A DNA stretch of 64,000 bases, from positions 1 to 64,000 of the forward strand of contig PKVW01000052.1 in NCBI GenBank assembly GCA_003131585.1, written 5' to 3'. The DNA is from Acidobacteriaceae bacterium. Lineage in GTDB: Bacteria > Acidobacteriota > Terriglobia > Terriglobales > Acidobacteriaceae. Below the pieces are notes generated by a model, which was not told the origin of the DNA, searched no databases, and saw nothing but the letters and a program-made list of their open reading frames with translations. Both the position numbers and the translations under genes were made by a program. This document shows, one piece after another, positions 1 through 8,802 of this stretch; within the stretch, counting starts at the first letter, position 1, and the number at the start of each line of letters is the position of its first letter.

Positions 1-80
1 CGGAGGACCCCAGGGACTTAATTAGAACCTCCGAAGGCCGAGAGCTAAGAGCCAAAAGCTAACAGCTACATGGAGGATCT

Positions 81-1223
81 TTGGACTTCCAACTGAACGA
101 CGAGCAACTGCACCTGAAGAAGACGGTGCGCGAGTTTGCCGAACGCGAGATTGCACCGAACGTCATGAGGTGGGATGAAGCCGGCGAATTCCCGCTGGCC
201 ACCATCAAGGAACTCGGCAAACTCGGCCTGATGGGCATGATCTTCCCGCCTGAATACGGCGGCGCGGGCATGGGCTACGTCGAGTACGTCACCGCCATCG
301 CGGAACTGTCACGCGTGGACGGCTCAATGGGGATCATTGTAGCGGCGCACACCTCCCTTTGTTCGAACCACATTTTTCTCGCGGGCAACGAAACGCAGAA
401 GAAGAAGTATGTGTCGAAGCTGGCCACCGGCGAGTTCATCGGCGCCTGGGGACTGACCGAGCCTTCGGCGGGATCGGACGCGGGCAGCGCGCGTATGGCG
501 GCGGCGCGAGCCAAGGGCGGATGGGTGCTCAACGGCACCAAAACGTTCATCACCAATGGCCACTATGCCGACGTGTTGGTCGTGATCGCGGTGACCGATC
601 GCGCGGCGCACACGCACGGCCTTTCGGCGTTCGTGGTCGAGAAAGACACCAAGGGATTCCGCGCGGGGAAAAAAGAAAACAAACTCGGCCTTCGCGCCAG
701 CGATACAGCGGAGCTGATCTTCGAAGACTGTTTCGTGCCGGACGAAAACTTGCTGGGCAAGGAAGGCGGCGGTTTTATCGATGCCATGCGCGTTCTCGAT
801 GGCGGACGCATTTCGATTGCCGCGCTCTCTCTCGGCATGGCCGAGGGCGCATACGGAGCGGCCCTGAAATATTCGAAAGAGCGGCAGCAATTTGGCCAGG
901 CGATCTCGGAATTTCAGGCCATCCAGTGGAAGCTGGCCGACATGGCGACGGAAATCGAAGCGGCAAGACTTCTGACGTTGCGCGCCGCCGCCATGAAAGA
1001 TGCTGGCAAGAAGACTACGCTCGAATCGTCCATGGCCAAGCTCTACGCCAGCGAGGTGGCCGTGAAGTGCGCCAACGAAGGCGTGCAGATCCACGGCGGG
1101 TATGGGTTCATCAAGGACTATCCGGCCGAGAAGTTTTATCGCGACGTGAAGCTGTGCACCATCGGCGAAGGCACCAGCGAAATTCAGCGGCTGGTGATCG
1201 CGCGGCAGTTGCTCAAGGATTAG
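81..1223 (+). CDS. Acyl-CoA dehydrogenase
   Basis: FAD-dependent alpha,beta-dehydrogenation of short or medium acyl-CoA thioesters in the cytoplasm, passing electrons to ETF. The 380-residue length and full N-, middle- and C-domain order are normal for the family. Visible motifs are [13 protein letters not shown] near residue 125, the FAD/CoA region [13 protein letters not shown], and IGEGTSEIQ near the C-terminus, where E363 is the expected catalytic base. I chose the TTG start at 81 because a GGAGG sits 4 bases upstream; the nearby ATG at 70 is out of frame. Substrate cannot be told from sequence, but meaB and methylmalonyl-CoA epimerase nearby fit branched-chain or odd-chain acyl-CoA breakdown. 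Confidence 0.93.
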   Translation: MDFQLNDEQLHLKKTVREFAEREIAPNVMRWDEAGEFPLATIKELGKLGLMGMIFPPEYGGAGMGYVEYVTAIAELSRVDGSMGIIVAAHTSLCSNHIFLAGNETQKKKYVSKLATGEFIGAWGLTEPSAGSDAGSARMAAARAKGGWVLNGTKTFITNGHYADVLVVIAVTDRAAHTHGLSAFVVEKDTKGFRAGKKENKLGLRASDTAELIFEDCFVPDENLLGKEGGGFIDAMRVLDGGRISIAALSLGMAEGAYGAALKYSKERQQFGQAISEFQAIQWKLADMATEIEAARLLTLRAAAMKDAGKKTTLESSMAKLYASEVAVKCANEGVQIHGGYGFIKDYPAEKFYRDVKLCTIGEGTSEIQRLVIARQLLKD

Positions 1224-1231
1224 GCGAAACA

Positions 1232-1387
1232 ATGAATAACGAAGAGAAGAGGCTAGAAGAGGTTTCCGCGGCGGTTACCCGCTACTACGACTCGCTCACG
1301 GAGGAGGAAGTGGCGGAGGAACGAACGTGGGGAGAGTTCGCCAGCTCGCAGTTTCCAGACGACCGGCGCCTCGAAGGCTTAATTTAA
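1232..1387 (+). CDS. Small acidic protein of unknown function (51 aa)
   Basis: ATG 9 bases after the acyl-CoA dehydrogenase stop opens a 51-codon frame that is rich in Glu and Asp and looks helical (MNNEEKRLEEVSAAVTRYYD at the start, then SLTEEEVAEERTWGEFA). Short acidic helical proteins of this kind are often antitoxin-like or regulatory partners, but no DNA-binding motif is visible. It lies just upstream of a nuclease-like gene starting at 1427, so it could belong to that gene or simply trail the dehydrogenase transcript. Function unknown. Confidence 0.5.
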   Translation: MNNEEKRLEEVSAAVTRYYDSLTEEEVAEERTWGEFASSQFPDDRRLEGLI

Positions 1388-1426
1388 TCTCTGCAGGACA
1401 GCTTTCCGATTCGACCCAGTGCTTTC

Positions 1427-2422
1427 ATGAAGAGATATTGCGCGCGGATTTGTTGGAACTCGTACGGGTGGGTGTTTCCATCTGGGGAGGCGAAAGAGCT
1501 CGAAAAGGGCAGCTATGTTACTCGTGCGGGTTTCGGTCACGAGGAATGGCTCTTCAATTTCGCTTGGTTGATTGACGGCTACCACTATGCGTTCTTGCAG
1601 CCGGTCAATAACTCTCGCAAGAAGTTGGAAGGCGAGACGTTAGAGATCCTGCTATACGCAATCAATCAGAGCCACTATAGGGTTTACGTCGGAGAGATCA
1701 AAGGATGCGAAGTGCTGACGCCCGCCCAGGCAACTGCTGCTCTTAAGCACTACAAGAAGCTGGGTTGGCTTCGGAGCATGCGGAACCAGATCCAGAAGGT
1801 GGGTGCCAATGCGTCCGGCATTAACGATGCCTCAGTCCCGTTCAACGTGCGCTTTCGCCGAAATGATGTCCGCCTCTACCAGCCATACCGTCTCGCCCGG
1901 CGTTCCGACGTGGTTACCAGCCTTGACCGCTACAAGCTAGTGGAGGCGGACCGAAAGGCAATTGTCATGCAATGGCGACGTCGTAAGGGCGCCGAGGCGC
2001 CTCCCTCGGTCCAAACGATCACACGCTCGGGCCATCCCGGTGTCATTTACGATCCGATTCACGCCGCGCTACAGGATCGGCTCTTTCGACTGCTTAAGGC
2101 GCGCTTTGGAAGGGGCGCTGTGCTTTGCGAGGAGGACTTCGTGGACATCTCCGTAAGAGATGGCAAGCGGCGGATTCTTATCGAGATCAAGTCGGACGCC
2201 GACGCTCGGCTCGCGATTCGAAAGGGATTGGGACAAATCCTCGAATACGCGTACTTCCACCGCAAGCCGAAGGATAGGCGCGTGGATCTTCTTATAGTCG
2301 CTCCAGGGCCTCTTACCGCTGAGGTATCGACATACATGAAAATCCTGAGTTCAGGGTTCCGGATGCCGGTTACATATTGTTCTTTTTCCCTCGGCGACGA
2401 GCTGCCTATTGCGTTTGGCTAG
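1427..2422 (+). CDS. PD-(D/E)XK nuclease-like protein with uncharacterised N-terminal domain
   Basis: A 331-residue protein. The C-terminal part (about 205-300) reads as a PD-(D/E)XK nuclease core: a helix with LQDRLFRLL, then D240 in EDFVDISV, the E253-x-K255 pair in RRILIEIKSDAD, then GLGQILEYAY with Q270 on the following helix. This arrangement of D, ExK and Q/Y is typical of restriction-like nucleases. The N-terminal part (1-115) carries NSYGWVFPSG and GFGHEEWLFNFAW, an aromatic-rich domain I do not recognise with certainty; a sensor for modified DNA is one guess. No methyltransferase or helicase partner lies next to it. Codon use is more mixed than in its neighbours, so transfer is possible. 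Confidence 0.7.
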   Translation: MKRYCARICWNSYGWVFPSGEAKELEKGSYVTRAGFGHEEWLFNFAWLIDGYHYAFLQPVNNSRKKLEGETLEILLYAINQSHYRVYVGEIKGCEVLTPAQATAALKHYKKLGWLRSMRNQIQKVGANASGINDASVPFNVRFRRNDVRLYQPYRLARRSDVVTSLDRYKLVEADRKAIVMQWRRRKGAEAPPSVQTITRSGHPGVIYDPIHAALQDRLFRLLKARFGRGAVLCEEDFVDISVRDGKRRILIEIKSDADARLAIRKGLGQILEYAYFHRKPKDRRVDLLIVAPGPLTAEVSTYMKILSSGFRMPVTYCSFSLGDELPIAFG

Positions 2423-2495
2423 GTTCCAGACTAAACCTCCCGTGCGCACAACTGAGGCACTTCAGCTATAGCCGCTCCTGGTCTACACTGATCGT

Positions 2496-3470
2496 TTGAA
2501 CCCTGACATCCAAACATGGATCGACCAGCTTCGCTCCGGCGACGTGCGTACGCTGGCTCGCGCCATTTCGACCGTGGAGAATCGCGCGCCAGGATGGTCT
2601 GAACTGCTGAAGGCGTTGTTTCCGCACAGCGGGAAGGCGCGCGTGCTCGGGCTGACCGGGCCGCCGGGAGCGGGGAAGAGCACACTGGTCGATCAGCTTG
2701 CCCGCTTCTATCGTAGAGGTAATGATAATGATAACGATAAAGACAAGCGCACCGTGGGCATCATTGCGGTAGACCCGACCAGTCCATACACTGGCGGGGC
2801 GATTCTTGGCGACCGCATCCGCATGCAGGAGCATTTCTCCGATCCGGGGATTTATATTCGCAGCATGGCGACCCGCGGCTCGCTTGGCGGCCTCGCGCGC
2901 ACCACGGCCGATGTAACCACCGTACTGGACGCTTCCGGGCGCGACCTGATCATGATCGAGACCGTCGGCGTGGGCCAGGATGAAGTGGACATCGTGCGGC
3001 TGGCCGACATTACGATTTTGATTCTTGTCCCGGGCATGGGCGATGACGTACAGACCATCAAAGCCGGCATCATGGAGATTGCCGACATCTTTGCGATCAA
3101 CAAGAGCGACCGTGACGGCGCTGAGCATGTGGAGCGCGAAATCCGCACGCTGCAATCGCTGGCCATGCGCCACGATGGCTGGACGCCGCCGATCGTAAAG
3201 ACCATCGCGAGCCAAGGGGTGGGAATCGAAGAACTCGCGGATGCAATTTCGGACTATGAGGCATACCTGCAGAAGGAAAACCTGGCGCTGCACAAGAGCG
3301 TCGAGAACTGGCAGGAGCGCCTGATCGAGATGCTGCGCGACGCCCTGCTGGAGAAGGCGCGAACGCAACTCGGGGACGGCAACCTCGCTCGGCTGGCGGC
3401 GGAAGTGGCAGAACACAAACGCGATCCCTACACGCTGGTTGAAGAAATTGCCGCGAGACTGACGCGCTAG
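2496..3470 (+). CDS. meaB: Methylmalonyl-CoA mutase-associated GTPase MeaB (ArgK family)
   Basis: G3E-type GTPase that protects and reloads the adenosylcobalamin-dependent methylmalonyl-CoA mutase. The 324 residues match the family. Motifs: Walker A GLTGPPGAGKST at 52-63, the base-2 region AVDPTSP near 91-97, ETVGVGQDEVDI as the switch/Walker B segment, and NKSD for guanine specificity. Start TTG at 2496; there is no strong Shine-Dalgarno. Between Walker A and the first switch the protein carries an unusual hydrophilic insert, GNDNDNDKDKR, encoded by a run of six-base repeats. The epimerase gene lies 600 bases downstream; the mutase itself is not in the window. Confidence 0.93.
   Translation: MNPDIQTWIDQLRSGDVRTLARAISTVENRAPGWSELLKALFPHSGKARVLGLTGPPGAGKSTLVDQLARFYRRGNDNDNDKDKRTVGIIAVDPTSPYTGGAILGDRIRMQEHFSDPGIYIRSMATRGSLGGLARTTADVTTVLDASGRDLIMIETVGVGQDEVDIVRLADITILILVPGMGDDVQTIKAGIMEIADIFAINKSDRDGAEHVEREIRTLQSLAMRHDGWTPPIVKTIASQGVGIEELADAISDYEAYLQKENLALHKSVENWQERLIEMLRDALLEKARTQLGDGNLARLAAEVAEHKRDPYTLVEEIAARLTR
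2718..2748 (+). repeat. In-frame hexanucleotide repeat tract inside meaB
   Basis: About four tandem units related to AATGAT (aatgat, aatgat, aacgat, aaagac) encode alternating Asn/Asp/Lys. Units are six bases, so gain or loss stays in frame and would change only loop length. Confidence 0.7.
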
Positions 3471-3495
3471 AAGCGGCTGTCGATCGGAGGCGATT

Positions 3496-4041
3496 ATGGC
3501 CCGTCGTATCATGATTCTCGCGGCGATCTCGTCGTTACTGCCTGTTCTGGCAACGTGCCAACGGGCCGCTCCTACTGCGCCCAGCCGGCAGCCATGGGAG
3601 GAGCTTCAAAACAAGCTGGATGAATGGCAACATGCGCTTCAGTCAATCGATATCGATAGGTTACCGGGGAGCAATGAGTCCCATTCGCTGCTCCTGGGAA
3701 GACGAGACACCTGTCTGGTATGGTTGCGCACTCTTACGGAACAGGGGCTCGGTTTGCAACGCGAGCATGCCCTCTCGGACCAGGCGCGCCTTTTGCTTGA
3801 GGTCGTCAATCTCCAGAATGCGATGGCCAATTACTCGCAAGAATTGCGCCACGCGTATCAGGCCTCTGACGCACCCGACGGAAGGAACGCGAGCTTGGCG
3901 CTGAAATGGATGAATCAGACCGCCGCAATCGTGGCAGAGGTTCAAAGGTGCTATGAATCTCTGGAAGACACGGTGATGCGCAACATGGATGACGCGGACA
4001 GACGGTTCCGAGAAGGTGATTGCAAGGCAATGAAACGATAG
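3496..4041 (+). CDS. Secreted or lipid-anchored protein of unknown function
   Basis: 181 residues starting with MARRIMILAAISSLLPVLATC, a short basic n-region, hydrophobic core and a Cys that could be a lipobox (LATC), although Thr at -1 is unusual. The mature part is charged and helical with no recognised domain. ATG at 3496 is preceded by GGAGG (3486-3490). It lies between meaB and the epimerase gene without obvious functional link to them. Confidence 0.65.
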   Translation: MARRIMILAAISSLLPVLATCQRAAPTAPSRQPWEELQNKLDEWQHALQSIDIDRLPGSNESHSLLLGRRDTCLVWLRTLTEQGLGLQREHALSDQARLLLEVVNLQNAMANYSQELRHAYQASDAPDGRNASLALKWMNQTAAIVAEVQRCYESLEDTVMRNMDDADRRFREGDCKAMKR

Positions 4042-4069
4042 AGCAACTACAATCCACTCCAGGCGCAAA

Positions 4070-4462
4070 ATGGCTCAAATCGATCACATCGGCATTGCGG
4101 TGAAGTCGCTGGCGGCGGCGAAGTCGATCTACGAGAAACTGGGCTTGAGCGTTTCTCCCGAAGAAACGGTGGGGCAGGAACAGGTGCGGCTGGTGATGGT
4201 TCCGGTGGGCGAGAGCCGATTGGAACTGCTAGAGGCGACCTCGGAAGATTCGACGATCGCGAAGTTCATCGCCAAGCGGGGCGAAGGGTTGCACCACTTG
4301 TGCCTGCGCGTTCCGGATTTAACGGCGGCCGTCGAGCGGTTGAAGAAAGACGGCGTGCGCCTGGTCTCGGAGGAGATCAAGACTGGCGCTGGCGGGCACA
4401 GATACGTCTTTGTGCATCCGTCGAGCACCGGCGGAGTGCTGCTGGAACTGGTCGAAGGGTAA
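4070..4462 (+). CDS. mce: Methylmalonyl-CoA epimerase
   Basis: VOC-fold metal enzyme that interconverts (S)- and (R)-methylmalonyl-CoA in propionate, branched-chain amino acid and odd-chain fatty acid breakdown. 130 residues, the usual length. IDHIGIAVKSL at the N-terminus gives the first metal-binding His (H6); HHLCLRVPDL in the middle and STGGVLLELVE at the C-terminus provide the remaining conserved His and Glu positions. Pairing with meaB supports the assignment. Confidence 0.92.
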   Translation: MAQIDHIGIAVKSLAAAKSIYEKLGLSVSPEETVGQEQVRLVMVPVGESRLELLEATSEDSTIAKFIAKRGEGLHHLCLRVPDLTAAVERLKKDGVRLVSEEIKTGAGGHRYVFVHPSSTGGVLLELVEG

Positions 4463-4523
4463 GGCAGGCCAGACGCCGCGGATCTTCGCGGATCTCCACG
4501 GCTAAGGCAAGAACCTTTTCTTC

Positions 4524-5210
4524 ATGCTTCTTCTCGCCATCGATACATCCGGCAAGCATGGCAGCATCGCACTGGCGCGAGCGGGGGAGCGGTCTGCCGA
4601 TGACAATGACGTCGAGGTGATCGAGACTGTGCCCCTGGCCGGGGGCACTTTTTCCGCACAACTTGTTCCACAAATCGCCGCGCTGCTTTCCAGTCGCGGG
4701 GTCACCAGGCACGATATCGGCGCTTTTGTTGTGGCCTCCGGGCCGGGATCGTTCACGGGGCTTCGCATCGGCCTGGCGGCGATCAAGGCTTTGGCCGAGG
4801 TGTTGGGCAAGCCGATTGCGGCAGTGTCCCTGCTGGAAGTGTGCGTCTTCATGAGTGGCGCCCAAGGCAAGGTCATGGCTGCGCTGGATGCGGGCCGGAG
4901 CGATGTCTACGCGGGGGAGTACGAAATCCCGATCGCTGCGGGCCAGGTTCCACGAGAACATCTCTTGAGCAGGAGCGAATTCCTTGCCCAAGCGAGAGGA
5001 TGGACCGTGGTGACTCCAGATTCCGTTCTCGCCGAGGTGGCTGCCGCGGCCGGGTCGTCAGTGGCGACTCTGCCGCCGATCTCGGCCGCTGCGGTTGCCC
5101 GTTTGGGCTGGCGCAAGATTCACTCTGGCGAGACGGTAAGGCCCGAGCAGTTGGAGGCGAACTACATCCGCCGCACGGACGCCGAGATGCTTGAGAGAAT
5201 CGGGTCATAG
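4524..5210 (+). CDS. tsaB: tRNA threonylcarbamoyladenosine biosynthesis protein TsaB
   Basis: Non-catalytic ASKHA partner of TsaD in t6A37 tRNA modification. LLAIDTSGKHGSIAL at the start and GPGSFTGLRIGLAAIKALA near residues 74-92 are the family signature. 228 residues is normal. It directly precedes rimI, a widespread tsaB-rimI arrangement, and another t6A gene (tsaC) occurs at 59.2 kb in the window. Confidence 0.93.
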   Translation: MLLLAIDTSGKHGSIALARAGERSADDNDVEVIETVPLAGGTFSAQLVPQIAALLSSRGVTRHDIGAFVVASGPGSFTGLRIGLAAIKALAEVLGKPIAAVSLLEVCVFMSGAQGKVMAALDAGRSDVYAGEYEIPIAAGQVPREHLLSRSEFLAQARGWTVVTPDSVLAEVAAAAGSSVATLPPISAAAVARLGWRKIHSGETVRPEQLEANYIRRTDAEMLERIGS

Positions 5211-5211
5211 C

Positions 5212-5703
5212 GTGCGCGTCCGACGGGCAAATCTCGCCGATGTTCCCGCCATAATGGACTTGGAGCGCCAGAATCCAGCGGCCGCACACTGGTCTCGGGA
5301 GCAGTATGAGGGCTTGTTTGTGGCCACAAGCAGTCAGGAGCGGTCCGAACGCTTCGCTTTGGTTGTTGAAGATGGCGGGGCGCAGCCGGAGAAATTCTCA
5401 AGCGAAGCGCCCGCCATTCTTGCATTCCTGGTGGGCCACAGGGTTGATGCGGAGTGGGAGTTGGAGAACATCGTTGTCGCTGAAACAGCCCGACGCCGGG
5501 GCGTGGGCACGTGCCTGTTGAGTGAGTTCGTCGCGCATGCACGGGCTGAGCAAGGCAGTAGCATATTTCTGGAAGTCCGCAAGTCGAATCAAAGCGCCCG
5601 CGCCCTGTATGGGAGAATGGGCTTCGAAGAGGCGGGCCTGCGCAAGAACTACTACGCTAGCCCGGCAGAAGATGCGGTTCGTTACAGTCTTAGCTTTTGT
5701 TAG
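5212..5703 (+). CDS. rimI: GNAT acetyltransferase, RimI-like (ribosomal protein S18 alanine N-acetyltransferase)
   Basis: Acetyl-CoA-dependent N-acetyltransferase with the GNAT core: VRRANLADVPAIMDLE at the N-terminus, the beta4/acetyl-CoA loop VVAETARRRGVGTCLL, and the C-terminal NQSARALYGRMGFEEAGLRKNYY, where the Tyr-rich tail is typical of RimI. GTG at 5212 lies one base after the tsaB stop and begins exactly where homologous domains begin. A TTG at 5191 overlapping tsaB would add seven residues and is the alternative start. Confidence 0.88.
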   Translation: MRVRRANLADVPAIMDLERQNPAAAHWSREQYEGLFVATSSQERSERFALVVEDGGAQPEKFSSEAPAILAFLVGHRVDAEWELENIVVAETARRRGVGTCLLSEFVAHARAEQGSSIFLEVRKSNQSARALYGRMGFEEAGLRKNYYASPAEDAVRYSLSFC

Positions 5704-5801
5704 ATCTTTCTCACAACGAGACTGCACCAGAATTTGGCATTGAACCGATTTTGAGGCTGTGATAGCTTGAAGCCGTGAATCCCGGTTTGGAGGTCTGCTG
5801 G

Positions 5802-6032
5802 ATGCTGACTCCGAAAGACACTCTCCTGACCAGCCACGACGAATTCCGCAAGCTGGCTCAGGAGCATATGCAGTATTCCACTCGACTCGATTCTCTCACC
5901 CAAAAGCGTTATCTCAGCGAAGACGAAAAGCTGGAGGAAGTTCGGCTCAAGAAGCTGAAGCTGCGGCTCAAAGACCAGATGCAATCGATTGAGCGGCAGT
6001 TTCGGCAGCAGTTTGGAGTTCACGTAGCATAG
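5802..6032 (+). CDS. YdcH-like DUF465 small helical protein
   Basis: 76 residues of charged helix (HDEFRKLAQEHMQYSTRLDS, then LSEDEKLEEVRLKKLKLRLK), the DUF465/YdcH pattern of a short coiled-coil protein of unknown role. I chose ATG 5802 because GGAGG (5789-5793) sits 8 bases upstream; a GTG at 5775 in frame would add nine residues. Confidence 0.75.
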   Translation: MLTPKDTLLTSHDEFRKLAQEHMQYSTRLDSLTQKRYLSEDEKLEEVRLKKLKLRLKDQMQSIERQFRQQFGVHVA

Positions 6033-6090
6033 TTCTTTGGCCATTTGACCGGCGGCGGTCGCCGCTACAGGCATTTTGTATCTACCCACT

Positions 6091-6117
6091 GGCGCTTATC
6101 GGCGCCTTTCTTTATTT
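6091..6117 (+). terminator. Rho-independent terminator-like hairpin
   Basis: GGCGC, a six-base loop TTATCG, GCGCC, followed by the T-rich run TTTCTTTATTT. It lies after the DUF465 gene and before psd and so plausibly separates the two transcripts. The stem is short (5 bp). Confidence 0.45.
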
Positions 6118-6173
6118 GGACTTACACAGTTTCTAATTGAACGTAAGCCAGAGCCGCTCGCCTCTGCTCTATA

Positions 6174-6854
6174 ATGAGGCAGCCTTCCATGGTTCGTGAC
6201 GGCTATCTCTACGCGCTGGCTTTGATTGCGGCTGGGATTCTGGTGGGCTGGTTCCTACAGCCTGCCTGGGCCCTGGCGCCGCTGTCGCTCGCGTTGTTCT
6301 TCCTTTGGTTCTTTCGAGACCCAGAGCGGGCCATCCCAGATGCAGCGGGCGCCGTGGTGTCGCCGGGGGATGGGAAAGTTACGGATGTTTCAATCGTGAC
6401 CGTGGGTGGCGAAGAACAGGCGCGTATCAGCATCTTCCTGAGTGTCTTCGACGTGCACGTGAACCGTTCGCCGATTGCGGGAGTCGTACGCGAGGTTCGC
6501 TATCAGCGCGGGCAATTCCTGAATGCCATGAATCAAGCTTCCGCGGAACGGAACGAGCAGAATGTTGTCCGCGTGGAAGGCGATGGTCAGGTGGTGGTCT
6601 TCAAGCAGATTGCCGGATTGCTGGCGCGAAGAATCGTCTTCCATCCGAAGGTGGGCGATCGGCTCGAGCGCGGCCAGCGCGTGGGGCTGATCAAGTTCGG
6701 TTCTCGCGTGGACGTGTTGTTCGACGCTGCCGCCGCGCTGCAAGTGAAAGTCGGCGACCGGGTTCGTGGCGGGGCGAGCGTCCTGGCCTACCTGCAGCCT
6801 AAAGGCGAACTGGCAACTGCTGGGCGTTATTCCGCCACCGAAGGGGCGCGCTGA
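6174..6854 (+). CDS. psd: Phosphatidylserine decarboxylase proenzyme (short type)
   Basis: Makes phosphatidylethanolamine from phosphatidylserine at the inner membrane. 226 residues with an N-terminal hydrophobic hairpin (12-47). Conserved features: SPGDGKV at 63-69, [11 protein letters not shown] with H95, and LIKFGSRVD at 172-180, where cleavage before S177 would yield the pyruvoyl group. Length and GSR site fit the short PSD class. pssA follows immediately (stop and next start are adjacent at 6854), so substrate and product enzymes are co-transcribed. Confidence 0.93.
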   Translation: MRQPSMVRDGYLYALALIAAGILVGWFLQPAWALAPLSLALFFLWFFRDPERAIPDAAGAVVSPGDGKVTDVSIVTVGGEEQARISIFLSVFDVHVNRSPIAGVVREVRYQRGQFLNAMNQASAERNEQNVVRVEGDGQVVVFKQIAGLLARRIVFHPKVGDRLERGQRVGLIKFGSRVDVLFDAAAALQVKVGDRVRGGASVLAYLQPKGELATAGRYSATEGAR

Positions 6855-7726
6855 TGGATCTTCCGATTCCAAGACGCAGGCAGGACGAGCGGCGCCCGCG
6901 CCGTATGAGCAAGGGAATGTACATTCTCCCTTCGCTGTTCACGACGGGGAACATGGCGGCCGGCTTCTACGCCATCCTCGAGATTGTCCACGCGAGTGCA
7001 TTAAACTTCTGGCACTTGGACAATGCCGCCAAGGCGATTGGGTTTGCCGTTTTGTTCGATGGCCTCGATGGACGCGTCGCACGCCTGACCGGGACCAGCA
7101 GCGACTTCGGTAAAGAATTCGACTCGCTGGCGGACGTGATCACGTTTGGAGTGGCGCCGGCGATGCTGGCCTGGACCTGGGGATTTCACCTGATGCCGCC
7201 GGTCGCGCTCACCGAGTGGAATATCAAGCTGACCCAATTGGGCGCGATTGCCAGCTTCTTGTTTCTGATGGCCGGAGCCAGCCGCCTGGCGCGGTTCAAC
7301 ATCGCCACGAACCCGCAGCCTTCCAATCCCGGAAGGCCGGGGAAGAAGTACTTCGTCGGCATGCCCATCCCGGCGGGCGCCGGAGTAGTTGCGGCCGTGG
7401 TTCATTTTCAGGGGGGGCTTCCCCTCGAATCATGGTATACGGCGATGACCTGGCTGGCGATGGTCGCCGCAGTGGGCTACCTGATGGTGAGCACCTGGCG
7501 CTTCTACAGCTTCAAAGACATTGACTTCGGTTCGCGCCATCCGTTCCGCTTGATCATTCTCTTTGGCGCTCTATTCGCCGGCATCTGGTTCTTCTCCCGG
7601 CCAGTGCTGTTCGGGGTTGCGTTGCTCTATACGTTCTCCGGCGTGTTCTGGCGCTTGCAGTGGATGTTCCGTCGCCGGCGCCAGCCTCCGCCACCCGCCT
7701 ATAAGGAGGCGTCGCAGACTTCATGA
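6854..7726 (+). CDS. pssA: CDP-diacylglycerol--serine O-phosphatidyltransferase
   Basis: Integral membrane CDP-alcohol phosphatidyltransferase making phosphatidylserine. The signature D-G-x2-A-R-x8-G-x3-D-x3-D is complete: D72, G73, A76, R77, G86, D90, D94. Hydrophobic segments around 20-50, 95-140 and 175-265 fit the multi-span family. ATG at 6854 overlaps the end of psd by one base; the 3' end overlaps the next gene by 4 bases (ATGA). It supplies the substrate for Psd. Confidence 0.93.
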   Translation: MDLPIPRRRQDERRPRRMSKGMYILPSLFTTGNMAAGFYAILEIVHASALNFWHLDNAAKAIGFAVLFDGLDGRVARLTGTSSDFGKEFDSLADVITFGVAPAMLAWTWGFHLMPPVALTEWNIKLTQLGAIASFLFLMAGASRLARFNIATNPQPSNPGRPGKKYFVGMPIPAGAGVVAAVVHFQGGLPLESWYTAMTWLAMVAAVGYLMVSTWRFYSFKDIDFGSRHPFRLIILFGALFAGIWFFSRPVLFGVALLYTFSGVFWRLQWMFRRRRQPPPPAYKEASQTS

Positions 7727-8802
7727 GCAGTCCGTCCAAAGTTGCTGCATCGTCCCCTTTGTCTTCCGCTCGCGGGCAACTATTCCGCGCGGCCATCGTG
7801 GGCGCCGCCACGCTCAAAGGGAAGGAAGTCGCCGAAATGCTCAACGAGCGCAACTTTCCCGCCGTGGATGTGCGCCTGCTCGACGATGACGAGTCGATCG
7901 GCCGGCTCGAAGCGACGGGCGACGAAATCAACTTTATCCAGAGCGTGCGCGCGGAGCAGTTTACCCACGTGGACTTCGCCTTTTTTGCGGCCGACGCGGA
8001 GTGTACGCATAACAACTGGAAGCGCGCTCGCGATGCCGGCAGCGCGATCATCGATCTTTCCGGCGCTTTGGATGAAGAACCCGGCGCCACAGTGCGCTCT
8101 CTTTGGGTGGAGCGCGAGCGGGGACAGATGTGGCAGCCGGAACTGCAGCCGGCTCCGTGCGTTGTGGCTCATCCTGCCGCCGTGACGCTGGCGCTGCTAT
8201 TGCTGCGGGCGCGCAAGGCTGGCGCCATCCGGAGCGCGGTGGCGATGGTTTTCGAGCCAGCGTCCGAACAAGGACAGAAAGGCATGGACGAGTTGCACCA
8301 GCAAACCATCAATCTGTTGTCGTTCCAGTCGCTACCGAAGGATATGTTCGACACGCAGGTGGCCTTCAACATGGTTGCGCGCTACGGGCAGAAATCGCAA
8401 CTGTCGCTGGAGTCGCTGGAGGCGCGCGTGCGGCGCCACTACCAAAAGATAGCCGGAGCGGACGCGCCGCAACTCGCGGTGATGCTGCTTCAGCCTCCAG
8501 TGTTTCACGGCCATGCGCTGGCCATCTTTTTGGAGATGGAGCAAGCCGCGGATCGGGAACGATTGTCGCAGGCCCTTGGCGGAGATCACGTGACGCTGGC
8601 GGGAGCGGAAGACGATTCGCAACCGAGCAACGTGAACGCGGCGGGTCAGGCCAGCATTCTGGTTTCGCTCAAGAGTGAAGCGGCCCGCCCCAACGGGATC
8701 TGGCTGTGGGCGGCCGCCGACAACCTGCGCATCGCGGCCATGACCGCGGTGGAATGCGCCGAGAGCATGATCGCAACCCGCCCGCTGGGAAAAATCCAAT
8801 GA
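7723..8802 (+). CDS. Aspartate-semialdehyde dehydrogenase-like protein lacking the catalytic Cys
   Basis: 359 residues with the ASADH fold: N-terminal Rossmann segment RAAIVGAATLKGKEVAEML, FAFFAADAE, IDLSGALDEEP, and the C-terminal dimerisation parts GQKGMDELHQQT, QPPVFHGHALAIF and LWAAADNLRIAAM. Where active enzymes have the PNC-type motif with the nucleophilic Cys, this protein reads VVAHPAAVTLAL, so it should not be a dehydrogenase. This resembles E. coli Usg-1, an ASADH relative of unknown role. It starts with a 4-base ATGA overlap with pssA and ends with another into lptE, so it is translated with envelope genes. Confidence 0.8.
   Translation: MSSPSKVAASSPLSSARGQLFRAAIVGAATLKGKEVAEMLNERNFPAVDVRLLDDDESIGRLEATGDEINFIQSVRAEQFTHVDFAFFAADAECTHNNWKRARDAGSAIIDLSGALDEEPGATVRSLWVERERGQMWQPELQPAPCVVAHPAAVTLALLLLRARKAGAIRSAVAMVFEPASEQGQKGMDELHQQTINLLSFQSLPKDMFDTQVAFNMVARYGQKSQLSLESLEARVRRHYQKIAGADAPQLAVMLLQPPVFHGHALAIFLEMEQAADRERLSQALGGDHVTLAGAEDDSQPSNVNAAGQASILVSLKSEAARPNGIWLWAAADNLRIAAMTAVECAESMIATRPLGKIQ

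Noticed and set aside
324-1232. Long minus-strand open frame opposite the acyl-CoA dehydrogenase
   Set aside because: Arg/His-rich shadow frame produced by the strong codon bias of the real gene; no domain and no ribosome site.
2440-2495. Cobalamin riboswitch upstream of meaB
   Set aside because: Gap is too short and no B12-box-like sequence is visible.
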